Source: Candidatus Endomicrobium labiotermitis (GTDB taxonomy: Bacteria > Elusimicrobiota > Endomicrobiia > Endomicrobiales > Endomicrobiaceae). Taken from it: 64,000 nucleotides of DNA. The position numbers were made by a program, and so were the translations under genes. The notes below the pieces were generated by a model, which ran no database searches, was not told the origin of the DNA, and saw only the letters and a list, made by a program, of their open reading frames with translations. The stretch is taken from positions 1-64,000 of the forward strand of contig WRFE01000002.1 of assembly GCA_009778965.1 (NCBI GenBank). The letters run 5' to 3'. Each line of letters opens with the position of its first letter. Position 1 is the stretch's first letter. Of this stretch, positions 1 to 9,207 are shown piece by piece.

Positions 1-3000
1 AAGTATCGGGAACTATTAATGCCTGAATATTATCACCTATTCCCCGTTTATCGGATTTTTTATTTATATATTCAAAAAGCGCCGCTTCTTTTGTTTTTAC
101 AGATTTTACCGCGTCATGTTTTGTAAATATGTCTTTAAAAGACATGTCAAACATGAGAGTATCGGCATATTCACGCTCATATTTCGCCTGCATTAATCCG
201 CTCTGGTTTTGCATAAAACCATAATGAGCCCCTTGCGAGGACGGCGAAAGCCAGGATTGGCTCTGCAATACATATCCTAAGAATTCAAAGCATTGCAGCA
301 ATACCAATTCTTTGGCATTATCGTCTAAATTTTTAGTTTTACTTTTTATTGAACTCATAAAAAGTAAGATGTCCTTATTTGCTTTAGATAATTTAAAATT
401 AGACGTTCTTATTTCCAAGGCAAGCTTTTCAATCTCGTCAAATGACGGAACGCTGATTTCTTTGGAATATGCTTTAAAAACAGAAGCTTTAGTTTTAAAC
501 GGAAGCATATTATACAAGTAGTGTAAAACAACATTTCCGGAAATAATAAAAGGCGCAAGTAAAACTACGGGAACAGCAAAAATTTGAAACGCAATCAGAG
601 GAAATGCTGAAAACGCGGAAAACACGCCGGCAAGGATCAGCCTTTCTTTCCAATGCTTTTTCCAGTCAAAGCCTTTGTGAGCCATAGAAAATATAATAGC
701 TCTGGTAAATATAAATACGGCAAGTCCGGCAATGCCAAGCCCGCTTAAAGCGCTGATCGTCAAAACAATGCTTCCAGCTATATCAAAAACTTTTGTCATT
801 TTGCTTGTTTTTAACGTATCTTTTATTTCTTGTTCTCTCTTGTTTTTAAGAAATGTCTTAGATAATACTTTAGAAAACAGTTTGCTGTCCGCGATAAAAC
901 TTGTTCCCGGAAGCATATATATCCATTCCCACAAAGGAGAACTTTTCGCGTATTCGCCTCCGAATACAGAGGCCTGGTGTCTCAAGTTTCCAAACATTAT
1001 ATCTAAAGTATTCCAGCTAATCGTAGATTTTTTCGGCTGGGCTTTATCAGGAATAATAATATTTCTAAAGCCATTCTGTTCTAAATATTTTTTTATGCCC
1101 GAAGACACCGTATCATAAAAAGTTATTCCTTTTTTTCTTGCTTTCAATTCACTTTCTAAAATTTTCATAAAATCGTTAAAATCTACGTCTACGCCGTATC
1201 TCTTAGCAATTCCAATAAAATCATCGAATTGTTTTCTGGCGACAGAATGCTCTTCAAAATTAGTAATCTTCTCTTCCGAAATTGTTGATTTTCGGTATTG
1301 ATAAAAATTTGCCAATCTGTCCGAAATCAGGTACGCCGAAATATCGGAGTATAATTCGTGCAGAGCGGCTTTTTCTTTATTTCTGACTTTAAAAAACAAT
1401 ATTCTTCTAAAAGTACTAAAGTTTTTTTCCTTAAGAATAATATGACCGAGTTCATGAGCTATTGTTTCAGGCAAATAATCCTGGACTTTCTCCCGCATAA
1501 AATATTCTTTCCCGAAAGATAAAGAAGCGTTGGCGTTATCATATTTTGCGTCAAACCTTGCGTTTAATATACGCTGATAAATCCTGCGGTTTTCCCCGCC
1601 GTGTATTTCAGGATGCTTTTCTGTCATAATAAGATAAACAGCCGAAATGTAAGACTGTAATATTTTATTTTGAAAATCCGTTCTCAAAATTTCGTTGCCA
1701 AAAGTCTTTTCCCATGAAAAGTTCTTAACTATCTTTTCGGCATCGGCAATAAGCGTCTCTCTGAGATTTTCTGGAACATGCTTATTTCTGCTTTTTAAAA
1801 GCGTATACGCATACAAACGGAGTTCAATATATTCACCGGATTTGATAATCTCCAGTAAGACTCTATCGTCTGACCTGTTATTCTTCATGGAAAGAGCTGA
1901 TATTTTCATATATTTGCGCAGTGCGGGCGATAATTTATTTTTTACATCATCTTCAAGAGAATCATATTTTGCCGCCAATGCATTATTTGTTAAATTTACT
2001 AAATACCCGGACTTGTGCCTCCAAGTCAGCTGCTCGGAAATAAATATCAATTTTTCGGCTATTTTATTAATTTCGTTTTTATTCTCAAGCAATTTAAACG
2101 CTTTCAATGCCGCCTTAAATCTTTTTTGTTCACCTTTAGACAAAGGATCATTATTGTTTTCAGCCACTGTTTCTTCAATATCAGCCAGACATCTTCGTAT
2201 ATCAATTGCCTGATACAAATAATTATTTTTTAAAAACACGGCAATTTTCGCGGCAAAAGTAACATTGAAAAATCTGTGCAATGTCATGCTGAAAAATAAT
2301 GCTGCAACCAGATATGAAAAACCAAATGCCGCAGATATGGCAAGAGGAACAGAGAAAAATAGTGATGAGAAGAATAAAATTCCGACTTTTTTAAAATTTT
2401 TGTTAAAATCATTGTTATGAGCCGCGGTAAAAATAAGACTTCTTGTAACAAAAAATGTTATAAGGACGGTAGCTGACGGAATATTAGAAAACACAGCCGC
2501 AGCAAATAATAAAGATGCCGCAATATCAATAAACTTCATAGCCGGTTTAAATGTTATAGCTTCGTCTATGATTTCTCCGGAAATATTTCTTAAAAACAAT
2601 TTTTTCAAAATCTTTTTAAAAATTGGAGTCTCCATTATAATGCTCGAAAACGGAACCGCATAAACCCATTCCCACAGAACAGCCGATTTTGCGTATTTGC
2701 GTCCAAAAATAGAAGCGTAAGGAATTGCGCTGTTGTCTTTAGGCAGGTTTATCTCAATAAGCTGGCTTCTGGTCGTATTTGCAAAAGATATTTGTATTTC
2801 TATACTGCCGTCGCTATTGCTTTTTACGCCGTTATTTACCGGGCGGTTGTATTCTCCGGAAAGATGCTCCTGAAGCAGAGCTTCGTCAATTTCACATATT
2901 TTATTTACGATTTCGTTTATAAACTGCCCGATATTCAACTTAGAATTTCTTTTTAACTCGTCATGCAAAAGAGTTTCCAAAATCTGGACAAACTGTTCCC

Positions 3001-4525
3001 GGCTTCCGCCCTGCGATATTACCTGCAAGGCCAACGCGAAAGAATCGGTTTTTAAACCGCTCAACAGTCTTTCATTATATATTTCATCGGCAATTTTAAC
3101 ATCTTGCGTAATTTTGGGAGTTATAACGGAATAACTTATTTTCTTTTCGTCAAATTCTTTTATTAACCCCTGTGTGTGAAAACCTCCGCAAACAACTACG
3201 CTTGTTCCGGGCATTTTGCTGTTAAATATATTCTTAGCGAAAATTTTGTCTCTGTCAATATTGGTTTCGTAATAATCTTTTAATAGAGCGTCGTATTTAT
3301 CCAATAAATGTATTTCTTGCGAATCCGTTGTTTGTTTCCAATAATATTTATAGTTTTCAATTCCGAATGCCGTTATGTATTTATAATCTTCCGAACCGAG
3401 TTTTGCCTGATAATAATCGCAAAAGTGTTCAAATAATTCGGAAATAATTACCGTAAACATTTCTTGTTCGCTTGCGCTTGCCTTAACCTGCAATGCTCTT
3501 AAAAGTTTTCTTTCGCTGTTTAAAAGGACTACGGGATTTATATTTGCGGAAGAGTTTTGCGCCTTTATAAAATTATCTAACTCTTTATGTTTTACTAAGT
3601 CTATAAAACCGTCCGCATTAAACTTTACAAGCTCTTTTATCAACTCTTCCGTATTGCCCGCTGAGTTTGTCTTATTTATAAATTCGGCATAAATTCCGTA
3701 AGGAAGTTTATTTTTTAATTCATTTAGAACCTCGGCAAGCTGGTTTTGAACAACTTTTACGTTTGTTTTTCTTAATCCTTTTGATGAATTTACAAAAATT
3801 GATATTTCGGAATAATCTTCGGCATTAACATCAAACCCTTTAATAACGCTTCCGTTTTTAGTTTCTTTTTTAGTATATGACAAAAGTCTTTTATAATAAT
3901 CAACGGAAGATATTTTGCCGTCGCGGTGTCTTTCGGAAAGCGCCGCCAGCCTGATGTTTAAAGCGCCGTAATTTTGTTTTTGTATTTTACCCAGAGCAAG
4001 AGAAAAAGAAGACAATATGTCTGCTATTTCAGATTGGGCCTCTGTAATCATCGAAAGCCTTTTTAAATTTGAGAGATGGACATCTCTGTCTTCTATACCT
4101 TTTAATTTCGCGCCTGCGTTATGCTTATAGGCATAATATTCGGCTCCGGTTAATTTTCCGCTTTCAAGCAGTCTTTCCGCAACGCTGCCTGAAAAACTTT
4201 TGTCTTTTATGGACATAAGCCAGCCCATATCAATATCGCCCTGCGCGCCTTCAAGATAAATATTATTTATTTTTAATTTGTCATCAAGGATTTTTATTAT
4301 GGAGCTTATATTTCTTTGTGTTTGAGGATGGCAGTGCAGATCCTGTATTATTATAATTTTCTTGGAAGAGTTGTAATTTTTATCCGCAGTTATAGCGCCG
4401 AAATCCGAAAATGTTAATGATGTTTTCACTTCGGACGCAGAACTGTCTTTGGGCGGAATACTGCCCAAAACGCTTGTTTCCAATAAAGCTATGGCTAATA
4501 GTATTGAAAGGCCTTTCCTGATCAT
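1..4525 (-). CDS. Giant exported multi-domain protein: ChaN/TraB-like domain, duplicated membrane module, HELGH zinc peptidase (C-terminus beyond window)
   Basis: A single open frame runs from an ATG at 4525 off the left edge (1508 codons seen). It is absent from the ORF track because no stop lies in the window. Anchor points checked in frame are H64/H66, H450, H1024 and W1199. Residues 1-25 look like a signal peptide. Residues about 55-460 resemble the ChaN/TraB/EreA superfamily: IQDLHCHPQTQ, then IYLEGAQGD, and much later VVVCGGFHTQG carrying the GxxH motif. A module at about 600-730 (LWEWVY followed by two hydrophobic stretches) recurs at about 1185-1315. Between the copies lies TIAHELGHII (H1024, E1025, H1028) followed by ALHELYSDISAY, the HExxH plus ExxxD layout of gluzincin metallopeptidases. 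It starts 59 bases from the divergent rsmG. Substrate and role are unknown; the domain assignments come from motifs only. Confidence 0.75.
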   Translation of the reverse strand, partial: MIRKGLSILLAIALLETSVLGSIPPKDSSASEVKTSLTFSDFGAITADKNYNSSKKIIIIQDLHCHPQTQRNISSIIKILDDKLKINNIYLEGAQGDIDMGWLMSIKDKSFSGSVAERLLESGKLTGAEYYAYKHNAGAKLKGIEDRDVHLSNLKRLSMITEAQSEIADILSSFSLALGKIQKQNYGALNIRLAALSERHRDGKISSVDYYKRLLSYTKKETKNGSVIKGFDVNAEDYSEISIFVNSSKGLRKTNVKVVQNQLAEVLNELKNKLPYGIYAEFINKTNSAGNTEELIKELVKFNADGFIDLVKHKELDNFIKAQNSSANINPVVLLNSERKLLRALQVKASASEQEMFTVIISELFEHFCDYYQAKLGSEDYKYITAFGIENYKYYWKQTTDSQEIHLLDKYDALLKDYYETNIDRDKIFAKNIFNSKMPGTSVVVCGGFHTQGLIKEFDEKKISYSVITPKITQDVKIADEIYNERLLSGLKTDSFALALQVISQGGSREQFVQILETLLHDELKRNSKLNIGQFINEIVNKICEIDEALLQEHLSGEYNRPVNNGVKSNSDGSIEIQISFANTTRSQLIEINLPKDNSAIPYASIFGRKYAKSAVLWEWVYAVPFSSIIMETPIFKKILKKLFLRNISGEIIDEAITFKPAMKFIDIAASLLFAAAVFSNIPSATVLITFFVTRSLIFTAAHNNDFNKNFKKVGILFFSSLFFSVPLAISAAFGFSYLVAALFFSMTLHRFFNVTFAAKIAVFLKNNYLYQAIDIRRCLADIEETVAENNNDPLSKGEQKRFKAALKAFKLLENKNEINKIAEKLIFISEQLTWRHKSGYLVNLTNNALAAKYDSLEDDVKNKLSPALRKYMKISALSMKNNRSDDRVLLEIIKSGEYIELRLYAYTLLKSRNKHVPENLRETLIADAEKIVKNFSWEKTFGNEILRTDFQNKILQSYISAVYLIMTEKHPEIHGGENRRIYQRILNARFDAKYDNANASLSFGKEYFMREKVQDYLPETIAHELGHIILKEKNFSTFRRILFFKVRNKEKAALHELYSDISAYLISDRLANFYQYRKSTISEEKITNFEEHSVARKQFDDFIGIAKRYGVDVDFNDFMKILESELKARKKGITFYDTVSSGIKKYLEQNGFRNIIIPDKAQPKKSTISWNTLDIMFGNLRHQASVFGGEYAKSSPLWEWIYMLPGTSFIADSKLFSKVLSKTFLKNKREQEIKDTLKTSKMTKVFDIAGSIVLTISALSGLGIAGLAVFIFTRAIIFSMAHKGFDWKKHWKERLILAGVFSAFSAFPLIAFQIFAVPVVLLAPFIISGNVVLHYLYNMLPFKTKASVFKAYSKEISVPSFDEIEKLALEIRTSNFKLSKANKDILLFMSSIKSKTKNLDDNAKELVLLQCFEFLGYVLQSQSWLSPSSQGAHYGFMQNQSGLMQAKYEREYADTLMFDMSFKDIFTKHDAVKSVKTKEAALFEYINKKSDKRGIGDNIQALIVPDT

Positions 4526-4545
4526 GTTTATAGAATAACTCAATT

Positions 4546-4583
4546 TTGTTTATTTTTCAATAAATATTTGATAATATTTCCAT
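4546..4583 (+). promoter_or_regulatory. Probable rsmG promoter, near-leaderless
   Basis: TTGTTT at 4546-4551 and GATAAT at 4570-4575 are separated by 18 bases. The expected transcription start falls within a few bases of the rsmG ATG at 4585, and no Shine-Dalgarno sequence precedes that ATG. The call is by eye in very AT-rich DNA, so it is tentative. Confidence 0.35.
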
Positions 4584-4584
4584 T

Positions 4585-5334
4585 ATGGAAAAACAAGAAC
4601 TTTTCAAAAATTTTAAACAATATGTCCAGCATAATATTTTATCAAATTTTACTGATTTTGAATGTGAAAAATTTGCAATATATTTTGATGCTCTCAAAGA
4701 GTGGAACAACAAATTTAATTTAATCTCATTTAAAACGGATTTTGATTTAATTTACAGGCATTTTTGCGATTCTTTATACAGCGCTAAAGCTATTTTGGGA
4801 ATAAACCCTAATCTTTCAGCTTGCCGCATAGCAGATTTAGGCACAGGTTCCGGTATGCCCGGAATACCCGTAAAAATCGCATTGCCTGATATAAAACTTA
4901 CTCTTGTAGAATCAATAACAAAAAAATGTACTTTTTTGGAAGAAGCAAACAAAAGGCTTGGTTTTAATATTGAAGTATTAAACACACGGGCTGAAGAAAT
5001 AGGACAAAACCCTGCACATAGACAAAAATACGACTTTGTTTTATCGCGCGCTGTAAGCAAATTCTCCCCAAACCTTGAAATTTCTATTCCTTTGCTTAAA
5101 ATAGGAGGACATTTTTTAGTTCATAAAACTAAAAATTCCGTTGAAAGCAAAGAAGAAGGATTGGCTTCGGTAGAAAATGCTTTAAAACATTTGGGCGCAA
5201 AACTTGAAAAGATTATAGAGTACAAACTTCCTGAACAGGAATTAGATTATTGCCTGCTTATTTTTAAAAAATACAAAGACACACCCGCACAGTTTCCCAG
5301 AAAAACCGGAATCCCCGAAAAAAAACCGCTTTAA
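4585..5334 (+). CDS. rsmG: 16S rRNA (guanine-527 N7)-methyltransferase RsmG/GidB
   Basis: RsmG methylates N7 of G527 in 16S rRNA using S-adenosylmethionine. The 249-residue length is slightly above the usual 205-240. The Rossmann SAM-binding motif DLGTGSGMPGIP is clear, preceded by the family's typical WNKKFNLI-like segment (EWNNKFNLISF). The C-terminus PRKTGIPEKKPL is the usual family ending. The gene is divergent from the giant ORF and convergent with the beta-barrel gene that follows. The ATG lacks a Shine-Dalgarno sequence. The function call is firm; the exact start is slightly less so. Confidence 0.96.
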   Translation: MEKQELFKNFKQYVQHNILSNFTDFECEKFAIYFDALKEWNNKFNLISFKTDFDLIYRHFCDSLYSAKAILGINPNLSACRIADLGTGSGMPGIPVKIALPDIKLTLVESITKKCTFLEEANKRLGFNIEVLNTRAEEIGQNPAHRQKYDFVLSRAVSKFSPNLEISIPLLKIGGHFLVHKTKNSVESKEEGLASVENALKHLGAKLEKIIEYKLPEQELDYCLLIFKKYKDTPAQFPRKTGIPEKKPL

Positions 5335-5401
5335 AACGGCAATTAACAATTAACAAAAATGAATATTTAATAATTTCCAAAAAAGAAAAAACTCCGATTT
5401 G

Positions 5402-5462
5402 ATTGCGTAGCCCTCTAAATCCTATATTAGATTTGTCCAAAAGAGCTCATGCTACGTCCAAT
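5402..5462. repeat. Nested inverted repeat between convergent genes
   Basis: GCGTAGC near 5405 pairs imperfectly with GCTACG near 5451, and inside it AAATC/GATTT flank a short loop. It sits between the convergent rsmG and beta-barrel genes, so it may act in transcript ending. No clear U-tract follows either arm. Confidence 0.3.
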
Positions 5463-5490
5463 TCTCCATACATCTTACCTTCCGCCGTTC

Positions 5491-6129
5491 TTAAAACAGA
5501 TACAGTTTTATAAAAAAGTTGTAATTAAATCCCGATATGTCTCTGTAAATTTCCGTGCTGGCAACATTAAAATCGTCATAATTAAATTTTCCGTTAAACA
5601 TATATCCTATTTCAAAACCGACAGCTAAAAATTCTACAGGACTGAATTCCGCGCTGCCAGATATATTCGGCAAAACCTGCCAAGATACATCGGTTTTCTT
5701 TTTCCCGGTGGCAATTTCGGTATATTCAAAAGTGTTAAACGCCGTAAAAACTCCAGCGTAACCCGCAATCGCAAACATTTCATGAAGTTGTACTTTTATA
5801 TACAAATTCTCTGTAGTCGCGAAAATTTTTGAAGTAAGTTCTGCTTCGGGATCTACAAGGTGGTTTTTCCCGAATTGCGAATAGCCGAGCCTTATGCCCA
5901 AACTTATGTTGTCAGCCAAACCGAACATTCCTTCTTTGCCTAAGAAAAGATCTATTCCCCATACGCCTGCTTCCGCTTCGCTTCTGTTGTCCGGTACCGC
6001 TACTGAATTAAAATCAAACTCCGTAGTTCCCAAGATCTGTCCCCATCTTCCGACAATACCAAACTCGGCAAAAGATAACGATACACTAACTACGACAAAC
6101 ATAACCGTAAAAACTAATTTTTTAAACAT
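5491..6129 (-). CDS. Exported beta-barrel outer-membrane protein, function unknown
   Basis: The 212-residue product opens with a clean signal peptide (MFKKLVFTVMFVVVSVSLSFA, cleavage likely after SFA). The mature part alternates polar and hydrophobic residues in short strands, with a glycine/aromatic-rich pattern and an aromatic C-terminal strand ending KLYLF, as expected of small outer-membrane barrels inserted by BAM. The ATG is preceded by AAAGGAGATG, a good ribosome site. There is no cysteine lipobox. It resembles generic porin-like or OmpW/OprF-size barrels, but I cannot assign a family. Another protein of similar size and style is at 41298-41951. Confidence 0.7.
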   Translation of the reverse strand: MFKKLVFTVMFVVVSVSLSFAEFGIVGRWGQILGTTEFDFNSVAVPDNRSEAEAGVWGIDLFLGKEGMFGLADNISLGIRLGYSQFGKNHLVDPEAELTSKIFATTENLYIKVQLHEMFAIAGYAGVFTAFNTFEYTEIATGKKKTDVSWQVLPNISGSAEFSPVEFLAVGFEIGYMFNGKFNYDDFNVASTEIYRDISGFNYNFFIKLYLF

Positions 6130-6419
6130 AGCATCTCCTTTTTTAACAACAATGCTCTACGGGTAATGATAAATAATTAAAATAATAATCAGGACTTTTG
6201 TTTTAATTTTGGAGCGCTCGTCAATTTCCATTTCAAACTCTAGAAGCCTTTTATCGTCTATACTGCTTGCCTGAGATAAAGGTATTTTATGAGCCCCCTG
6301 AAACTATTACATCAAATCTTGCTATACAAAATCAGTAATGCCGCTCTACGAAGAGGAGTGTCGTTTGCTTTGTTGTCATTCCAGAAATTCGTTATTGGAA
6401 ATCCACATTTGTATCGTCG
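6130..6419. other. Intergenic stretch with one dispersed repeat and no convincing gene
   Basis: This 290-base gap separates two minus-strand outer-membrane genes. A short minus-strand frame (about 6157-6303) is open but has no start codon, no recognisable motif and no ribosome site, so I do not call it. A GTCATTCC-type palindrome lies at its left-hand end relative to the autotransporter stop. Confidence 0.5.
6375..6407. repeat. GTCATTCC-family dispersed palindrome (diverged copy)
   Basis: GTCATTCCAGAAATTCG followed by TTGGAAATCCACA matches the layout of the better copies at 19908 and 60888 (GTCATTCCGGGCTTGA..CCGGAATCCA). It lies 13 bases past the autotransporter stop codon. Confidence 0.55.
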
Positions 6420-8933
6420 TTAAAACTTATATATCGCCTGCAAACTTCCGCTTCCGCCTTGTCTTATTCCGCCGTAACCCTGCAAGCCTATGTCAAGCGT
6501 CAATGCTTCCGAAACGTTTACGCTTATGCCAAGTTCGCCTATTCCTGTTGCGCCTTTCAATTCCGGAGCGTCAATGTCTGCGCCGTATATTCTCGCTTGC
6601 GCTTTACCGTTGAACTCATAATCAAGATATGCGCTTGCGTATGGAGCAAAACCGCTCTTTATTTCACAATTCAAACGCCCGCCTATTCTTGTTCTCATTG
6701 AATTTGCCGCGTCAAACTCTACTTTGTCGCCCTCAATGGCTACGCTGTCCGCTCCCTGACTTGTATAAAACAGTTTGCCCGATACGTCAAGCCCTAACTT
6801 ATCGTTAAGTTTATGCAGCCAGCCTGCGCCTATATGCGCTCCGTAGTATATTGCCGAAGTTTCATAGTTTACATTGCTGTAACCTATAAAGTCCGCGCTG
6901 TTAAAATCCGTCTTTGTTGAGCCTGCGCGCAAAGAGCCTTCGCCATACCAAGCGTCGCTTATGTTATAATGTCCTAAAAAACCAAGCCCATAATAGTTGG
7001 TGCTTCCGTTTCCGTCAACAGACGCTACGGAATTAAAGCTGTTGAAACTGTCATAATTACCCCAGCCGCCTTCAACAAACGCGCCTGCCGTTATTTTTTC
7101 ATTCATCTTTTTTGCAAGTCCTGCCATTACTGAAAAACCGCTTACTTTAACGTTTGAGCCTGTTTTATATTCAGACCAGCCTCCGCCCATTGCGGCAAAT
7201 ATTGTTGTGCTTTCTGCGCTGCCTGCCGCCTGCATTAAGCTGCTTATGCCGTAGTTTGAAATAAAGTCAGACGCCTGATTAAGAAACGCAAGCCCAGCTA
7301 ACTGCCCCTCGCTTAACGCTTTGGGCTGCGGGTTATATATTTCGCTTGTTACTGTGGCAAAAAGGTTTAAGCCATCGCTGTAATCAAGTTCAAATTCAAA
7401 GATTTTTGATACGCCCTCAACGCCCAAAGCAGTGGTATTAACGCCTGTCGCAATAAGCCCGCCTGCCGTTGCGTCTATCAGCGTTACCGTGTCGCCAACA
7501 TTTATGGCAGATACGGAAGACCTTGGAGCGTCAACGCATACGCCGATTTTGCTGTTGGTAATATTTACCGCGTTGTCCACTATAAGCATTGTTCCGCCGT
7601 TGCCCATAGACGCGGGAATATAAAAGTTAAGGTTTTCAAAGTTATATATACCTTTGACTGTCAGTTCCGAGCGTACATTTAGCGTGTTTCCGGTGCGTGC
7701 GTCCATTAAGGGTATCGGAGTGAACATTCCATCGACGACAAATCCGCCGTAGATAAAAGACGCCGTTAAATCAGCATTAGCCCCGCTGCCGAGAGTGACT
7801 GTATTATGAGTAGCCTCGCCGATTCCCGTGGCATTGCCAACAATACTAATCCCGCCGTAAATATTGCCCGCTATCTTACTGTTGGAAATATTCACGGTAT
7901 TATAATTTGCCTCGGTAAGCGCGCCCGCGCCGTTAGAATCCGCATACCCTCCTAATACAAAACCGTTTACCGTGCCGCCGTTAATGATTACGCTGTTAGC
8001 GTTTGCTGTGGCTGAGCCGGCATTGTTGCTGCGTGCGTCCCCGCCGGTGACTGTATAGCTCACAGTGACGCCATTAGCGATGTTCACGCTGTTACTGTTT
8101 GCTTCAGCTGAGCCGGAGAGACTGTGGGCATTCCCGCCGGTGACAAGATGGTCCATCATACTGCCATTGGTGATGTTTACGCTGTTAGCGTTTGCTTTAG
8201 CTGAGCCAGAGGTGCAGGAGGCCTGCCCACCGGAAACATTCCAACCCACCTCGCTTCCATTGGTGATGTCCACGCTGTTCGTATTTGCTTCGGCTGAGCC
8301 AGAGCCATTGGAGGCCTGTCCGCCATAGACATAACTGCCCACAGTGCTGCTGTTAATGCTCACGCTGTTAGTATTTGCTTCTGCTGAGCTGCCGGAGGCG
8401 CTGTAGGCCTGCCCGCCATAGACATAATCACTCCCCGCACTGCTGTCAATTTTCACGCTGTTAGTGTTTGCTTCAGCTAAACCGGAGAGACTGTAGGCAT
8501 CCCCGCCGTAGACATAATTACTCACCGTACTTCCATTAGCGATATTCACGCTGTTATGGTTTGCCTCGGCTGAGTTTGAGTTGCTGTCGGCACGCCCGCC
8601 GTAAGCAGAACGCGCCGAGCTATTGTCAATAATTACGCTGTTATGATTTGCTGCGACTGAGCCGGAGGTGCTGTAGCTGCCACCACCGTAGACAGACCAG
8701 TTCACCACGCTGCCGTTAACGATACGAACCGTGTTGCTGTTTGGGTCTGCCAAAGCGGAAATTCCGTCCCAATAACCGTTTGGTAAGCTTCCGTTGCCGT
8801 AAACACTGTTCGCAATTGGTAACCCATCAATAATGATCGTCTGACCCGCAAAAGCAGGACGGACTTGTCCAGGAAGCCCTGCAAAACTGCATAAAAATGA
8901 TACGGCAACAAATAATGATAAAACTTTTTTCAT
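6420..8933 (-). CDS. Repeat-rich autotransporter (type Va-like) adhesin
   Basis: An 837-residue protein. Residues 1-30 form a signal peptide (LFVAVSFLCSFAGLPGQ..AFA). Residues about 45-375 hold about ten degenerate repeats of roughly 31 residues with the core SGSAEANTNSVNI and VYGGQA, which should fold as a beta-helix passenger. A non-repeated passenger part follows. From about 560 to the end is an autotransporter barrel with typical segments such as FVEGGWGNYDSFNS and YGLGFLGHYN and a terminal aromatic (AIYKF). The barrel would insert in the outer membrane and carry the passenger to the surface. AAGGAGAAAAATG supports the start. No protease or lipase motif is visible, so adhesion is an inference. 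Several track ORFs inside this gene are shadows. Confidence 0.88.
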   Translation of the reverse strand: MKKVLSLFVAVSFLCSFAGLPGQVRPAFAGQTIIIDGLPIANSVYGNGSLPNGYWDGISALADPNSNTVRIVNGSVVNWSVYGGGSYSTSGSVAANHNSVIIDNSSARSAYGGRADSNSNSAEANHNSVNIANGSTVSNYVYGGDAYSLSGLAEANTNSVKIDSSAGSDYVYGGQAYSASGSSAEANTNSVSINSSTVGSYVYGGQASNGSGSAEANTNSVDITNGSEVGWNVSGGQASCTSGSAKANANSVNITNGSMMDHLVTGGNAHSLSGSAEANSNSVNIANGVTVSYTVTGGDARSNNAGSATANANSVIINGGTVNGFVLGGYADSNGAGALTEANYNTVNISNSKIAGNIYGGISIVGNATGIGEATHNTVTLGSGANADLTASFIYGGFVVDGMFTPIPLMDARTGNTLNVRSELTVKGIYNFENLNFYIPASMGNGGTMLIVDNAVNITNSKIGVCVDAPRSSVSAINVGDTVTLIDATAGGLIATGVNTTALGVEGVSKIFEFELDYSDGLNLFATVTSEIYNPQPKALSEGQLAGLAFLNQASDFISNYGISSLMQAAGSAESTTIFAAMGGGWSEYKTGSNVKVSGFSVMAGLAKKMNEKITAGAFVEGGWGNYDSFNSFNSVASVDGNGSTNYYGLGFLGHYNISDAWYGEGSLRAGSTKTDFNSADFIGYSNVNYETSAIYYGAHIGAGWLHKLNDKLGLDVSGKLFYTSQGADSVAIEGDKVEFDAANSMRTRIGGRLNCEIKSGFAPYASAYLDYEFNGKAQARIYGADIDAPELKGATGIGELGISVNVSEALTLDIGLQGYGGIRQGGSGSLQAIYKF
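7790..8790 (-). repeat. Intragenic tandem repeats encoding the autotransporter passenger
   Basis: About ten units of roughly 93-96 bases recur at DNA level, with near-identical cores such as ACGCTGTTAGTGTTTGCTTC (plus-strand reading). Unit similarity is high enough in the middle of the array for slippage or recombination to change copy number. Confidence 0.75.
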
Positions 8934-8973
8934 ACATTTTTCTCCTTGCTGAGAGCTTCACAAGTTCTACTTG

Positions 8974-9207
8974 CTAATGCAACAGTTGAAGTAGTTTGTG
9001 AAACCTATCTTTTACCGATAATTTTGCCTGCTCTATTTCTACGGCTTTATGAATTTTCTGTTTTAATAATTTCTGCTGTTGCATGTTTATAAGATAATCG
9101 GCGACTTTTATATTGTTCTTAATTGTCGTATCAGTGATACGAGAATCGCTTTGCCGGGAAAATTTTTCGCAAATTGTTAAGCTATGATGATAAGGCTTAC
9201 TGTGTAT
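8974..9207 (-). pseudogene. Start-less ORF remnant, family unknown
   Basis: A minus-strand frame of 77 codons ends at TAG 8974-8976 and is bounded upstream by a stop at 9208. It has no plausible start except an internal Met. The translation (SRITDTTIKNNIKVADYL, then LINMQQQKLLKQKIHKAVEIE) has ordinary protein composition with a helical, lysine/glutamine-rich end. The tail vaguely resembles type I restriction specificity-subunit ends, but I cannot establish that. It lies just upstream of the autotransporter start and close to the recombinase remnant, so the whole gap looks like gene debris. Confidence 0.4.

Noticed and set aside
312-2233. Plus-strand track ORFs at 312-521, 732-1118, 1695-2213 and 2015-2233
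   Set aside because: They lie opposite the continuous minus-strand frame of the giant protein and translate as hydrophobic/serine-rich shadow sequence without ribosome sites.
6157-6303. Short open minus-strand stretch upstream of the small beta-barrel gene's 5' side
   Set aside because: No start codon or ribosome site and no recognisable protein pattern; bounded by stops.
8065-8328. Plus-strand ORF in the autotransporter repeats
   Set aside because: It owes its openness to repeat periodicity of the minus-strand gene and has no ribosome site.
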